A DNA stretch of 37,255 nt from positions 1 to 37,255 of the forward strand of contig JAPLOD010000610.1 of the NCBI GenBank assembly GCA_026692735.1. Reading direction: 5' to 3'. The translations under genes were made by a program, and so were the position numbers. The DNA is from Planctomycetota bacterium (lineage in GTDB: Bacteria > Planctomycetota > SZUA-567 > H5-PLA8). Positions 1-9,063 of the stretch are shown piece by piece (positions within the stretch are counted from its first letter, which is position 1; every line of letters starts with the position of its first letter). The notes below the pieces were generated by a model. The model was not told the origin of the DNA and searched no databases. It saw only the letters and a list, made by a program, of their open reading frames with translations.

Positions 1-2358
1 GCCTCAGCCGCCGCCGCCGCACTGGCCGGGAGCGGCATTGACCTGCTGACCTGCCCCGCAGTGCTGGGCCCCGCAACGGATGTGCACCTTGCCGCGCTCA
101 AGGTGCCCGATGCCGGCCACGTCGGGCGCGATGTGCCCATAGAGGTCACCGTCGCGTCACAGAGCCCGTGTACGGTGCGGGTGTCAGTGTGGCGGTGGAG
201 CCACGCCGGTGAGGCGATCCCGGTGGATTTCAGGACAGTCACGCTGGCGGCGGAGCCTGGCAGACCGGGAGCGGAGCTACGCAAAGTCGTTCGCGTCGTG
301 GATCGGCCGGCTGCTCCCGGCGTGGCCGTCTACACGGCGCGCGTCAGCGGGCCGGACGGCGAGCTGCCGAACGACATAAGCGTCAACAACTCATTGGCCG
401 CCGCGACCTGGATCACCGGTCCTTCGCGCTGGGCCGTGCTCGCGCGCCCCGGCTCCACGCTCGCTGCGTTGTGTGCGGACGCTGGCCGGCCTTTGGGGGT
501 TGCTGCGGATGTCTTCGCCCCGGGCTTGCCGCCTCAGCGCGCGGGGATCTACGATCCGTATGCCGGCATCATGGTGGACGGACTCTCCGCGGCGGAGCTG
601 CCGGAAGGCCCCGCGCTCAATGCGCTCGCGGACGCTGTTGGCAACGGCAAAGCGCTGCTCGCATTCGGCGGCGAGCGTGCGTTCGGGGCCGGGAACCACC
701 GCGCCGGAACCTGGGAGAGGCTGCTGCCGGTCGAGATGACGCCCGAAGACGACCGCACGCGTTCCGTGCTCTTCGTGATTGACGTCTCCAAGTCCATGGA
801 CGAACGCATGCGCAAGGACGGCGGCATAGGTGTCAGGAAGATTGACTTCGCGGCGGAGCAGCTTGCGCTGGCCGTGCAGAAGCTCAAGCCGCTTGACCGG
901 CTGGGCCTGATCTCCTTCTCAGGGTCCGCGCAGGTCGCCGCGCCGCTGTCATCAGACCCCAGCCGCTCCGCGTTTCTGGCTGCCGTGAAGAACGTTGCCA
1001 TTCAGTCCAACACCGATCTGCTCCCTCCGCTCAAGAAGGCGCAGGAAGTCCTGCAGGCCGACGATGCCGAAGAGCAGTTGGTCGTGATGTTAAGCGACGG
1101 GGTGCAGACCGCGGCCACGCCCATCGAGGAGGTCATCCAGGCCGCGAAGACGCTGTGCCCTCCGTCCCGCGACCCCGAGAAGCCGCGCCGCAGGATGCTC
1201 TTTACCTTCGGCATTGGCGTTGATGCGAAAGACGCCAACGCCACCGGCGAGAAGCTCCTCAAGACCCTCGCCGAAACCGGCGGCGGCGCCTATTCGCCCG
1301 AGTTCCTTAAGCTGGCGGAACGCCTGGAGAAGGCGTTCGAGAGCGGCAAGAAGGACTTCTACATTCGGCGGGAGCCGTTCGTCCTGCGCCCCTCGTGCGA
1401 GCACCCGATCCTAACGGCGCTCGCGGCCAACGACACGGGGACCATCGCCTGGCCGGCGTTGCCGTTCCGCAACCGCGTCAAAGCCAAGCCTGGCGGCGAG
1501 GTGCTGCTGTGGAGCGCGGCCGCGTCACCCGCGGTCCCTTTACCTGAGGGGGGGAAAGGAGCGCAGCGGCCCGATCCGATAGTGACGCTTTCCGGCGCGC
1601 TCTGGCCGGGCGTTTCGCGCCGAGCGGCCCTTGCGGTTTCACTCGACGGCGCGGCCGGCACGGCCTGGTTTGGGAGTCCAGCCTGCCGCAAGCTCCTGCC
1701 GGCTCTGGTGGAATGGACAGAGGCCAAGACGGGAGCTGCTCGCCCCGGCTGGATGGTGGACGCGGACGCTGGCGACGATGAGACTATCGCGGTCGTTGTC
1801 CGCGCCCGTGATCCGGTCTCGGGTGAGCCCCTGAACGGGCGCAGACTGCAGGTGACGCTGACGGCGCTCCAACTGTCCAATAGCACGGGCGTCCCACCCG
1901 CGCCGGCAGACGGCCACGAGCGGGACGCCCGTAGTGCCGCCCCGCTGCATCCCTCCGCGCCGGGCATGTACCGCGCCTTGTTGCCCAAGCCCGCGCAAGG
2001 CGTGTACCGGTTGAGCATTGAGACGGTCCTTTCCACTGCTCTTCCGGGCGAGGAGGACCGGGAAATCCGCAATCCGAAATCCCCAATCCGCAATCAGAAC
2101 GTCCCCATCTGTGAACGCTTCCTCACCGTGCCGTACCCCGCCGAAGTGCGCCGTTTTGGCACCGACCGCGCGGCGATGCAGGCGCTGGTCGCCAAAGCGG
2201 GCGGGAACTCCCGCGTCATCGAGAACCCGCAGGACCTTTCCCGTTGGGCCGCCGATAAAGCCGCCTCCCGCGAGACGTATTCCTTGCGGCCGTGGCTGAT
2301 CGCGGCGGGGTTGGCGTTGTTGCTGGCGGAATACGCATTACGGGGGAGGCGGACGTAG
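1..2358 (+). CDS. VWA-domain membrane protein with GATase-like region (5' partial)
   Basis: The frame is open from the first base, so the gene starts before the window. A GTG at 61 would give 765 residues but lacks a convincing ribosome site, and the upstream codons read Ala-rich like the rest of the family. Numbering from 61: residues 1-120 resemble an Ig-like beta region; 123-225 look like the Rossmann-type GATase-like fold often placed before VWA in planctomycete proteins; a VWA domain spans about 236-430 with the MIDAS motif DVSKS at 241-245 and LSDG further on. A single hydrophobic helix (WLIAAGLALLLAEYAL) precedes a basic C-terminal tail, so the protein is probably membrane anchored with the VWA domain outside the cytoplasm. 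Such proteins bind metal-dependent partners; the partner is unknown. A five-unit heptamer repeat lies in the frame at 2064-2098. The family is sure, the role is not. Confidence 0.85.
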   Translation, partial: ASAAAAALAGSGIDLLTCPAVLGPATDVHLAALKVPDAGHVGRDVPIEVTVASQSPCTVRVSVWRWSHAGEAIPVDFRTVTLAAEPGRPGAELRKVVRVVDRPAAPGVAVYTARVSGPDGELPNDISVNNSLAAATWITGPSRWAVLARPGSTLAALCADAGRPLGVAADVFAPGLPPQRAGIYDPYAGIMVDGLSAAELPEGPALNALADAVGNGKALLAFGGERAFGAGNHRAGTWERLLPVEMTPEDDRTRSVLFVIDVSKSMDERMRKDGGIGVRKIDFAAEQLALAVQKLKPLDRLGLISFSGSAQVAAPLSSDPSRSAFLAAVKNVAIQSNTDLLPPLKKAQEVLQADDAEEQLVVMLSDGVQTAATPIEEVIQAAKTLCPPSRDPEKPRRRMLFTFGIGVDAKDANATGEKLLKTLAETGGGAYSPEFLKLAERLEKAFESGKKDFYIRREPFVLRPSCEHPILTALAANDTGTIAWPALPFRNRVKAKPGGEVLLWSAAASPAVPLPEGGKGAQRPDPIVTLSGALWPGVSRRAALAVSLDGAAGTAWFGSPACRKLLPALVEWTEAKTGAARPGWMVDADAGDDETIAVVVRARDPVSGEPLNGRRLQVTLTALQLSNSTGVPPAPADGHERDARSAAPLHPSAPGMYRALLPKPAQGVYRLSIETVLSTALPGEEDREIRNPKSPIRNQNVPICERFLTVPYPAEVRRFGTDRAAMQALVAKAGGNSRVIENPQDLSRWAADKAASRETYSLRPWLIAAGLALLLAEYALRGRRT
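2064..2098. repeat. Heptamer array inside the VWA gene (5 units of 7 bp)
   Basis: Five consecutive 7-bp units: AATCCGC, AATCCGA, AATCCCC, AATCCGC, AATCAGA. They are translated as REIRNPKSPIRNQN, a stretch unlike the flanking Ala/Pro-rich sequence. The same 7-bp periodicity occurs at several intergenic sites in this window. Confidence 0.8.
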
Positions 2359-2422
2359 TTGACCGTGAACGACCCTTGCGGGTAGAGTATGTGCGAAGAG
2401 CCGCGAATGCGGAGGACAAACG

Positions 2423-2551
2423 ATGACGAAGTACACGGCCGTGGCTGATTGGCCCGGGGATGGTCTTTCTGCTTATCCAGGATGCGCTGAGGGGAAGAAG
2501 GTCGCCCATGCTTCCGCCACTCAGGGACGCTGCAGCCTCTCTATCCAATAG
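2423..2551 (+). CDS. Small ORF (42 aa) resembling a HicB antitoxin N-terminus
   Basis: An ATG preceded by GGAGG (2411-2415) at good spacing opens a 42-codon frame ending in TAG. The start MTKYTAVADWPGDGLSAY and the following PGCAEGKK recall the opening strand of HicB-type antitoxins (MxKYTxxxxxxxDGxxAxxPxLPGCxxxG), but the sequence then diverges and stops about 90 residues short of a normal HicB. It overlaps the 3' end of the convergent DUF2750 gene by 31 bases. It may be a decayed antitoxin fragment or a chance ORF with a good ribosome site. Confidence 0.3.
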   Translation: MTKYTAVADWPGDGLSAYPGCAEGKKVAHASATQGRCSLSIQ

Positions 2552-2886
2552 CCGATGTTCCGACGGAGATCGTCAACGGAGATATCGTATCCTTTCAACG
2601 TCGCGCCACTCCAGTTTACACCAACGTGAACGTTCTCTCGCGCCAGCATGGACATCGTCTCGTCAAGGAAGTGAGCAAGGGCCTCTTCAACTATCCTGAA
2701 CTTTCTGTATCGTGGGATCCTCTTCTGGATCGTCTCCAGCCGGCTGCGGCTTGACCAGAAGGGAACAGCGTCTCCTTCGGTGCCTCGGAACACAAGGTGC
2801 CCAAGCTCATCCTGGAAAGTGAACACCTTGCCTTCGCGAGCGACCTGCTCGTAGAACTTGGCTGCTTGAGCCGCCGCAATGGACAT
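2521..2886 (-). CDS. DUF2750 family protein
   Basis: A 121-residue protein with strong DUF2750 features: an N-terminal helix (AAKFYEQVAREGKVFTF), the block GDAVPFWSSRSRLETI, a central FLDETMSMLARENVHVGVNWS, and the ending GYDISVDDLRRNIGYWI. Full family length. The ATG is preceded by GGGAGG on the minus strand at suitable spacing. The family is small, cytoplasmic and of unknown function; it often sits alone or near toxin-antitoxin genes. No signal peptide or membrane segment. It is convergent with the VWA gene and the small HicB-like ORF. Confidence 0.8.
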   Translation of the reverse strand: MSIAAAQAAKFYEQVAREGKVFTFQDELGHLVFRGTEGDAVPFWSSRSRLETIQKRIPRYRKFRIVEEALAHFLDETMSMLARENVHVGVNWSGATLKGYDISVDDLRRNIGYWIERLQRP

Positions 2887-2966
2887 GGTCCCTCCCCCGA
2901 CCTGGCACTACGTGTTCTTCACAGATCACTTCAGCCTGGTGCCACTGGCCGCAGCCAGGGGGCGAC

Positions 2967-5117
2967 TCACCCGACCAGGTAGACGTGGTGTTTCTGCGCC
3001 TTGATGTCCGCAGCGCGCGTGCGTTCCATGGAAACCACGTCGAGGACGCCGCGCGGCTTGCCCCAGTTCATGGTCAAGTCCTGGAAGGCCCATAGCACTT
3101 GCTTGCCGTCGTCCTCATAGCTGACGCCCGCCTCATCGGGCAGGATGGTGCGGTTCCGCAGGTACGGTTCGACGTGGTTGAAGGCTTTGAGGAGCGCGAG
3201 GTGCCACGGCGTGGGTAGATCGTAGTCGCCGCGCACGCTGCCGCAGTTGAAGCTCAGCCGGTCCGACTGGATGTCCCAGTAGACCATCCACATCATCCGG
3301 TAGGCGAGGCCCTTGAAGAAGACCGCATCCGGGTCAGCGCCCGCTTTCCGCAGAGCCGGTATATCATAGTTCGCGAGACAATCCGTCCAAATGGGCAGAC
3401 TGTCCAGTCGCGCCACGACGCCCGGCCCGTGCCGATGGACGCCGAAGACGCCAAGGTCCTCATTGCAGTAGCGATAACCGAGCTGCTGCATCGCGGTCAT
3501 CAGTTCCAGGTGCGCGCGATACTGCGACAGTATGGCCGCCGGTGGCTCGACCGCCGGGCGATAGTGTCCCAAGAGGTGCACCTGGTCGGCCGTCGCGCCG
3601 TGAGCGCCGTCCAGGTCCGCGTTGGCGACCCAGTGGAACTTATCGCTCGAGAGGTTGAAGCTGCTGTCCAGGAAGATGCCGCCCAGGCCGACGCGGTCGC
3701 AGGCGCGCTTCCAGCGTTGCAGCCACGTTTCGCGCACGACGGGATCGCGCAAGTTCATGACGGCGAAGACAGGCGTGTAGTGGTCGGCCTCGATGGCATT
3801 CGATGGGTTGCGCACAAACGGCGCCTTGGCTTTCGAGAGCGCCTCCATGATGGACCCAGCACGGGGCAGGAAGCGGATGCGCTGCTCCCGGCCGTTGCGC
3901 TGGTCCAGAATCCAGGAGAGCGTCGAGAGCGACGTGTTGCCCCACATCTCGACGACGGCGCCCCCGGCTTTGGCCTTGCGGCAGAAGGCGCGCACGTTCT
4001 TCTCGCCGACCGATCCCGCGATCTTCAGGTCCACGGTGCAGCACATGTTGCTGACGCCGTACGTGTTCATGTTGTTCTCAAAGTGGTTGGCGAGGCCGAC
4101 GACCTTCACGCCGGCATCGAGCAGTTTTGGCAGGCCCTTCGCGGCGTAGCGTTTGAAGTCGGGATTTCCCCACTCCTCGATCATGCCGTACGTGCTGACG
4201 CGCTCGCGCCGCATGCCGAGCTGCTTGTGCAGGGCGTCGTGGACCGTCTCCTTGACCTCCTCGTACAGGTTCGCCCGCCCGACGAAATCCCGCTTGCCGG
4301 GGAACCAGAGCACCTCGACCGCCGGCGTGGCGAACTTGTGGCTCAGATCGCCGCAGTGCTCATGCATATGGACGATCTCGTTCGCGCCGCGCGGCTTCTC
4401 GATCAGCGTGCGGACGTGCGCCACCTCCGTGGGCCACGTGACCAGGACGCCCTCCTCGGCCGCGGTGAACGTGAAGCCTTGCAACTCCGTCTGCAGCGGC
4501 AGGAACTGGAAGATGTTGGGGTTGGCAATCGAAGGCAGATACCACTCGGTCGAGAAGGGCTGCCGGACCGACTTGAACGCCGTCACTGGTGGCGAGAAGC
4601 AACTGCGCATCCAGACCTCGTTGCCCACGGCGCGCCCGCCGGGCTCCCACGTCCCGCGGTCGAGTATCTTGAAGATTGGCAGCGATGCGCTGCGGTACGA
4701 ATAGCGATAGCTGAAGCCGATGCCTTCCACGCCCCCCACGCGGCGCGCGACCGCACGGAGTTCGAGCCGCAGCTTTGTGCCCGAGGCATCCCGCGGCCCG
4801 CTGGTCCAGTCGGCGGTGTTGAGCCGGTTGCGCACGGAATGCACCATCCATTCCATGAGCCCGCCGGCCTGCTGCTGCATCGCGAATTCGAACAGTGCCG
4901 CGCCGCGCGTGATCCTCTGTTTCACGATCCGGTAGTGCAGCAGCGACACGCCGTCGGGCGTGCGGATTGAGGCAAACATGGGGCGTCGCCCGCTGCGAAG
5001 GCCCGTCTTGCCGGCGCGGACTTCGCCCAGGCCGAGGAAGTCCCGGCCGCTGCGGAGCAACTCAATGCGGATGCCGTTCCCAAGGACCAGGGACGCGCCC
5101 GACACACGAACCGCCAT
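2967..5117 (-). CDS. Putative TIM-barrel glycoside hydrolase (unclassified)
   Basis: 716 residues with no signal peptide. Residues 1 to about 290 look like a beta-rich N-terminal domain, including long strands and the segment TFTAAEEGVLVTWPTE. From about 305 the pattern is alternating beta/alpha as in (beta/alpha)8 glycosidases, with GVKVVGLANHFENNMNTYG at about 336-354, a strand with Glu in GGAVVEMWGN at about 385-394, and GLGGIFLDSSFN at about 477-488, where D484 sits at a barrel-strand end like a nucleophile in alpha-galactosidase-like enzymes. This layout resembles GH36/GH31-like folds, but I cannot assign a CAZy family. The ATG is preceded by GGGAGGG eight bases upstream. It lies 54 bases after the propeller gene on the same strand, so co-transcription with it is likely. 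Confidence 0.6.
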   Translation of the reverse strand: MAVRVSGASLVLGNGIRIELLRSGRDFLGLGEVRAGKTGLRSGRRPMFASIRTPDGVSLLHYRIVKQRITRGAALFEFAMQQQAGGLMEWMVHSVRNRLNTADWTSGPRDASGTKLRLELRAVARRVGGVEGIGFSYRYSYRSASLPIFKILDRGTWEPGGRAVGNEVWMRSCFSPPVTAFKSVRQPFSTEWYLPSIANPNIFQFLPLQTELQGFTFTAAEEGVLVTWPTEVAHVRTLIEKPRGANEIVHMHEHCGDLSHKFATPAVEVLWFPGKRDFVGRANLYEEVKETVHDALHKQLGMRRERVSTYGMIEEWGNPDFKRYAAKGLPKLLDAGVKVVGLANHFENNMNTYGVSNMCCTVDLKIAGSVGEKNVRAFCRKAKAGGAVVEMWGNTSLSTLSWILDQRNGREQRIRFLPRAGSIMEALSKAKAPFVRNPSNAIEADHYTPVFAVMNLRDPVVRETWLQRWKRACDRVGLGGIFLDSSFNLSSDKFHWVANADLDGAHGATADQVHLLGHYRPAVEPPAAILSQYRAHLELMTAMQQLGYRYCNEDLGVFGVHRHGPGVVARLDSLPIWTDCLANYDIPALRKAGADPDAVFFKGLAYRMMWMVYWDIQSDRLSFNCGSVRGDYDLPTPWHLALLKAFNHVEPYLRNRTILPDEAGVSYEDDGKQVLWAFQDLTMNWGKPRGVLDVVSMERTRAADIKAQKHHVYLVG

Positions 5118-5171
5118 GCAGTGTTCCCTCCCTGTCCGGCTCCGTCATTGGCTCTCGCTGGAAAGCTTGTC

Positions 5172-7127
5172 TTACGGTCCGTAGTCCCCGTCAATGGCGG
5201 TGACGCCGGCGCCCGTCCAGATGCGGTCGGAACTGATGAGCACGTCCTTCGGGTCCTTTACCTGCCCGGCCGGGAAAAGGCGGAAGTTCCACCATGTGGC
5301 ATACTCGTCGGCGAAGTTGGAGACGATCATGCGCGTGCTGCAGCCGGAGATCCAGATGCCGTAGGGCTCGCGGAGCGGCGCGGAGTTCGTGGCGTCGAGG
5401 CGGCCGAGTTCCTTGTTCCCGCGCATCATCGAGACCGAGTCGCTCCCGCGATTGCAGACAAAGAGAATCCCGCCGATCCCGAACTCGGGCCCGACCGCCA
5501 TGCCCATCGGGTCCTTGCCCACGGGGATCACCTCGGTCTTCGCCGGCTGCACGGCCGGGAGCTTCGCCAGGCCGATCTTGGTGACCGTCGAGCCGGGGTT
5601 GTTGCCGACGTACAGATGGTCGCCCGCGAGCAGGAGCTTCTTCGGATTGGGGATGTTCTCGCAGACGCCGAGCATGGCCAGGTCCTTTGCCGCGCCCTTC
5701 AGGAAGGGGCCGATATCGAAGACCGCTACCGCGTTGCGGCCCGCGCACGACACGAAGAGGTACGCCTTCTTGGCATCGTCGGGGGCGGCAGTCTCCGACC
5801 AGTTCCGCGTCTGGAGGATCGCCACGTCTTCCAGTTTCAGCGTCTGGCCGACCTGGCTTACGGGGCCGGGGCGTCCGGGCACCTTCGCGAAGCCCTTCTG
5901 CCCGCCGCCGCGCCCTTCCGTGTCAATGACTTGCTCCGCGGCAGGCCGGAAGTCCAGCCGCTTCCCGGTGGCCGCGTCGAAGTAGGTCGTCTCGCCGATG
6001 CGGTCTCCGGCTTTCTCGCCGTCCACGGCGTCAAGGAAGACCGCGGCGATGGTCCCGTCGCCCGCGCAGCAGGTGATAGCGTACCAGTGCTTCTTCTCGC
6101 CGTGCGTCATCTTCACGCCCATCGGCCGGGCGCCGACGCGTACGGTGCCGTTGTAATGGCGGTGCGCGGGCGGACAGCCCAGGATGCTGAGGCAGCCGGC
6201 GGCAGGAGAGACCAGCACGGAATAGCAGTTCTCGTGGACGCGATAGTCGAGTGACTCCACGCCAGGAGGTATCTTTGGCTGGTAGTACATGATTCCCTCG
6301 CCGGAATTCTCCCAGACACAGCGCATGGGCGGGTTGGTGAAGGTCATCCAGTGCGCGCCGTGGGCGTTGCTCCCCGCAGAGAGGTAGATCTGGCCGATCT
6401 CCTGGACGGCATTCGCGGCGTAGATGCAGACGAAGCCGCCGACGCCAAACTTCCTGCCGGACATCTCATAGGGATCGGGGAGGCTCTGGAGCGTGGTGAC
6501 ACCGGGCCCTTCGCCGCCCGCGCCGTTGCCCTTGAAGACGAAGGCGCCGCCGCCGAGGTCCACGCGAACGTACTCATAGGGCGCGACGATGAACGGCACG
6601 GCGGCAGGCCGCGGTTGCGGTCTCGGCGCCGCCGGCGCGCGCGCCGGGCGCTTCCCCGCACGGCCGAGGAACTCCCTGAACACGTCCGCGGTCACAAGCC
6701 CCGCCTCCGTCGCGACCAGGTCGCCGTTCGGGGCCAGGATCGCCATGAGGGGCGGCGGCGCGGCGGGCGATTTTTTTGCCACGTCGGTGCAGATCCGTTC
6801 CTTGAGGCCGAAACGAAGCTCGTTGTCCTTCGCCTCTGCGCCCTTGAGGTGCGGACGTCCCGCGCGGCGCGCGAGGTCCTTCAGGTTCACGACGTCCAGG
6901 GAAAGCGCCAGGGGGACAAAGCCGTCAGCGATGCAGTCGCGGAACTCGGGCTGCGCGAGGATGCGCTCGGCAACCGCATACGAGTTCGGGCAGTTCCGGC
7001 AAGGGGTTGCTGCTCCGCGGTCCTTCCTTGGCGGCGGGCTGGGTCGGTATTCCCGCCAGCGTCGCCGCGGATGGCGTGGAGGCGGGCTTGTCTTCGGGTT
7101 TTCCTTCGGCCGTCGCGGGAGCGGCAC
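5172..7127 (-). CDS. Thioredoxin-like plus beta-propeller protein (C-terminal part of a frameshifted gene)
   Basis: The frame gives 651 residues, but the first 40 or so (Pro/Arg-rich) look like an out-of-frame reading of the upstream gene's linker; no good start with a ribosome site is visible in this frame. From residue 42, PCRNCPNS (C43 and C46) starts a thioredoxin-like fold continuing through FVPLALSLDVVN to PPLMAILAPNGDLVATEAG at about 125-143. An Ala/Pro linker follows, then a beta-rich region, and from about 440 YVTN/NHL-like propeller repeats (KKLLLAGDHLYVGNN, GMAVGPEFGIGGILFVCNRGSDSV). The likely true protein joins the 240-residue N-terminal frame (6925-7647) to this one: dropping one base from the GGGG at 7003-7006 reads KEGPRSSNPCRNCPNS. 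The product would be an exported redox/propeller protein of unknown substrate. It sits between aroC and a glycosidase-like gene on one strand. Confidence 0.65.
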   Translation of the reverse strand: MPLPRRPKENPKTSPPPRHPRRRWREYRPSPPPRKDRGAATPCRNCPNSYAVAERILAQPEFRDCIADGFVPLALSLDVVNLKDLARRAGRPHLKGAEAKDNELRFGLKERICTDVAKKSPAAPPPLMAILAPNGDLVATEAGLVTADVFREFLGRAGKRPARAPAAPRPQPRPAAVPFIVAPYEYVRVDLGGGAFVFKGNGAGGEGPGVTTLQSLPDPYEMSGRKFGVGGFVCIYAANAVQEIGQIYLSAGSNAHGAHWMTFTNPPMRCVWENSGEGIMYYQPKIPPGVESLDYRVHENCYSVLVSPAAGCLSILGCPPAHRHYNGTVRVGARPMGVKMTHGEKKHWYAITCCAGDGTIAAVFLDAVDGEKAGDRIGETTYFDAATGKRLDFRPAAEQVIDTEGRGGGQKGFAKVPGRPGPVSQVGQTLKLEDVAILQTRNWSETAAPDDAKKAYLFVSCAGRNAVAVFDIGPFLKGAAKDLAMLGVCENIPNPKKLLLAGDHLYVGNNPGSTVTKIGLAKLPAVQPAKTEVIPVGKDPMGMAVGPEFGIGGILFVCNRGSDSVSMMRGNKELGRLDATNSAPLREPYGIWISGCSTRMIVSNFADEYATWWNFRLFPAGQVKDPKDVLISSDRIWTGAGVTAIDGDYGP

Positions 7128-7647
7128 TGGTGGGCGGCGTCACCAGGGGCGCAGGCGCAGTGGCTGGAGCGACAGTCTTGGGCTGTTTGGCCGCCTGCGC
7201 GGCGCTCTGCCTGGCGGCTTCCACAATCTTGGCGGCTTCGCGGTCTTTTCCCCAGAGCGCGTTCAACAGGCCGTCGAAAGCCGGGCCTTCGCCTTGCCCC
7301 ACTTTCAGCGCGAGCCGCAGGTAGGCCGCGTGGACGGGCGCGGGGGCGTCAGCCACGAGCGGCCTGCAGAGTTGCAGCAGCCCATCATCGCCGAGTCTCT
7401 GCCACGTGACCTTGACCTCAAGCCCCTGCGCGTTGACGAGGAATGCCTGCTCATCCGCGGAGAGGATCCTGGACATAGCCGCTTTGTCAGAAGCGTATTT
7501 CACAGGTAGGGGCGGGAGTGTTCCGGCCTTTACCTTGGCGATGACGTAGGACTTGAGTTCCTCGGCCGGCTCCGCCTCACCAGACCACGCCGTGAAAGCC
7601 GCCGCGCAGCACAGGAGCATGAGGAGGGACGCGAGCACCGTCTTCAT
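6925..7647 (-). CDS. Exported protein with Ala/Pro linker (N-terminal part of the frameshifted gene)
   Basis: I take the ATG at 7647, preceded by GGAGG nine bases upstream, rather than the one seven codons earlier. The product opens with a signal peptide (MKTVLASLLMLLCCAAAFTA), then a helical region of about 130 residues (including RLGDDGLLQLCRPLVAD) and an Ala/Pro/Thr-rich linker from about 150 to 220. The frame ends at residue 240 in a sequence (ELPELVCGCRAHPRAARVPRLHR) that is the out-of-frame reading of the thioredoxin-like domain. The gene therefore most likely continues into the 5172-7127 frame. It begins 62 bases after the aroC stop. Confidence 0.65.
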   Translation of the reverse strand: MKTVLASLLMLLCCAAAFTAWSGEAEPAEELKSYVIAKVKAGTLPPLPVKYASDKAAMSRILSADEQAFLVNAQGLEVKVTWQRLGDDGLLQLCRPLVADAPAPVHAAYLRLALKVGQGEGPAFDGLLNALWGKDREAAKIVEAARQSAAQAAKQPKTVAPATAPAPLVTPPTSAAPATAEGKPEDKPASTPSAATLAGIPTQPAAKEGPRSSNPLPELPELVCGCRAHPRAARVPRLHR

Positions 7648-7709
7648 GGTTCTGTTCCTCCGGAGCACACAATGACGAAGGCCCTCATCAGCGCACGTCG
7701 CCGTGCCGT

Positions 7710-8885
7710 CTACTCGGCCTTCTCTGTCGGCCGCGCTCTCCTGACGCGGCTGATCTGTTCGCGGTACACCTGGTAGTTCAACAGCTTCTCCTGCAGCGAA
7801 TCGCCGCTGAACTTCTCACAGAGCGCCTGGGCCAGCATGAAAACCAGGAAGTTCTCCGCCACGACGGCCGCGGCCGGCACGGCGCAGCAGTCGCTGCGTT
7901 CCACGCTGGCCGCCATGGGCGCGCCGGTGTGCAGGTTCACCGAGGGCAGTGGCGTCATGAGCGTGCTGATGGGCTTCATGGCCGCGCGCACGACCACGGG
8001 CTGGCCGTTAGTGATGCCGCCTTCCAGGCCGCCGGCGTGGTTGCTGGGGCGCGAGAACCCGCCGGTAGCCGTGGGCGCATGCACGGGTGCGTACGTGATC
8101 GGGTCATGGACGGCGCTGCCGCGCAAGCGTGCATTGGCAAAGCCCGGGCCGACCTCCACGCCCTTGATGGCGGGGATGGACATGAGCGCCTGCGCGATGC
8201 GCCCGTCGAGCCGTCGGTCCCACTGCGTGTGATCGCCCAGCCCGATGGGCACCCCCTGCGCCACGACCTCGAAAACACCGCCCAAGGTATCGCCCGCCGC
8301 GTTGGCCTGGTCAATGGCTTCGCACATCAGCTTCTGGGAAGGCTTATGCAGACAGCGCACCTGGCTCTCATCTGCCTTCACCATGTCCTCGAACGCCGGG
8401 CAGAAATCCCCGGGCACCTCGACGGGGCCGATGGCCATAACATGGCTGCGGACGTCAATCCCGAAGTGCTTGAGCAGCAGGCGGCAGAGCGCGCCGCAGG
8501 CGACACGCGCCGCGGTCTCGCGGGCGCTGGCGCGTTCGAGAATGTCGCGGACCGGCGCGTCGTACTTCAGATGACCAGCCAAGTCGGCGTGGCCCGGACG
8601 GGGGCAGTCGAGCTCGGGCGCGGATTCGAGGCGGCTATCCTTGTTCCGGACTGCGATGACAACGGGTGACCCCATAGTGCGGCCTTTACGCACCCCCGAA
8701 AGGAACTCAGCCTTGTCCGTCTCGATCTTCATCCGCCCGCCGCGGCCGTAGCCCTGCTGGCGCCGGGCAAGCTCGCGATCAATGGCCGCGGTGCCAACGG
8801 GCACGCCGAAAGGAAAGCCCTGGACAAAGGCAAAGCAGCCGCACCCGTGCGACTCGCCCGCGGAATGAAACGTCAGATATGCCAC
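7710..8885 (-). CDS. aroC: Chorismate synthase
   Basis: Catalyses the last shared step of the shikimate pathway: EPSP loses phosphate by a 1,4-anti elimination to give chorismate, using reduced FMN. Clear family signatures: AGESHG near the N-terminus, GGRMKIETDKAEFLSGVRKGRTMGSP, the block RPGHADLAGHLKY, RASARETAARVACGALCRLLL, and near the C-terminus NHAGGLEGGITNGQP followed by VVVRAAMKPISTL. I choose the GTG at 8885, giving 391 residues: GGAGGAGG lies seven bases upstream (8893-8900) and the family starts at the TFHSAGESHG block; a longer ATG frame to 8972 adds unrelated Arg-rich residues. Ends in TAG, so TAG is a working stop here. Cytoplasmic core enzyme; first gene of a minus-strand run. 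Confidence 0.96.
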   Translation of the reverse strand: MAYLTFHSAGESHGCGCFAFVQGFPFGVPVGTAAIDRELARRQQGYGRGGRMKIETDKAEFLSGVRKGRTMGSPVVIAVRNKDSRLESAPELDCPRPGHADLAGHLKYDAPVRDILERASARETAARVACGALCRLLLKHFGIDVRSHVMAIGPVEVPGDFCPAFEDMVKADESQVRCLHKPSQKLMCEAIDQANAAGDTLGGVFEVVAQGVPIGLGDHTQWDRRLDGRIAQALMSIPAIKGVEVGPGFANARLRGSAVHDPITYAPVHAPTATGGFSRPSNHAGGLEGGITNGQPVVVRAAMKPISTLMTPLPSVNLHTGAPMAASVERSDCCAVPAAAVVAENFLVFMLAQALCEKFSGDSLQEKLLNYQVYREQISRVRRARPTEKAE

Positions 8886-9063
8886 CGTGGGACCTCCTCC
8901 GTAGCGTGATCCTTGGGCTCGCATCCGCGATCGAGAGGGTCGCGTTACGAACAGCCCGCAGAGCCATGACATCCGGCAAGGACGTATCCTCAGAAACTAA
9001 CCTGGATTTGCCGCGAAAAACAGTGAAGGATGTGACCCATTTGACCACCTGCACGTATAAGTA

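Noticed and set aside
3429-4970. 513-residue frame on the plus strand opposite the glycosidase-like gene
   Set aside because: A GC-rich antisense shadow: Arg/His/Ala-rich, no family features, no ribosome site, while the minus strand has a good start and a coherent protein.
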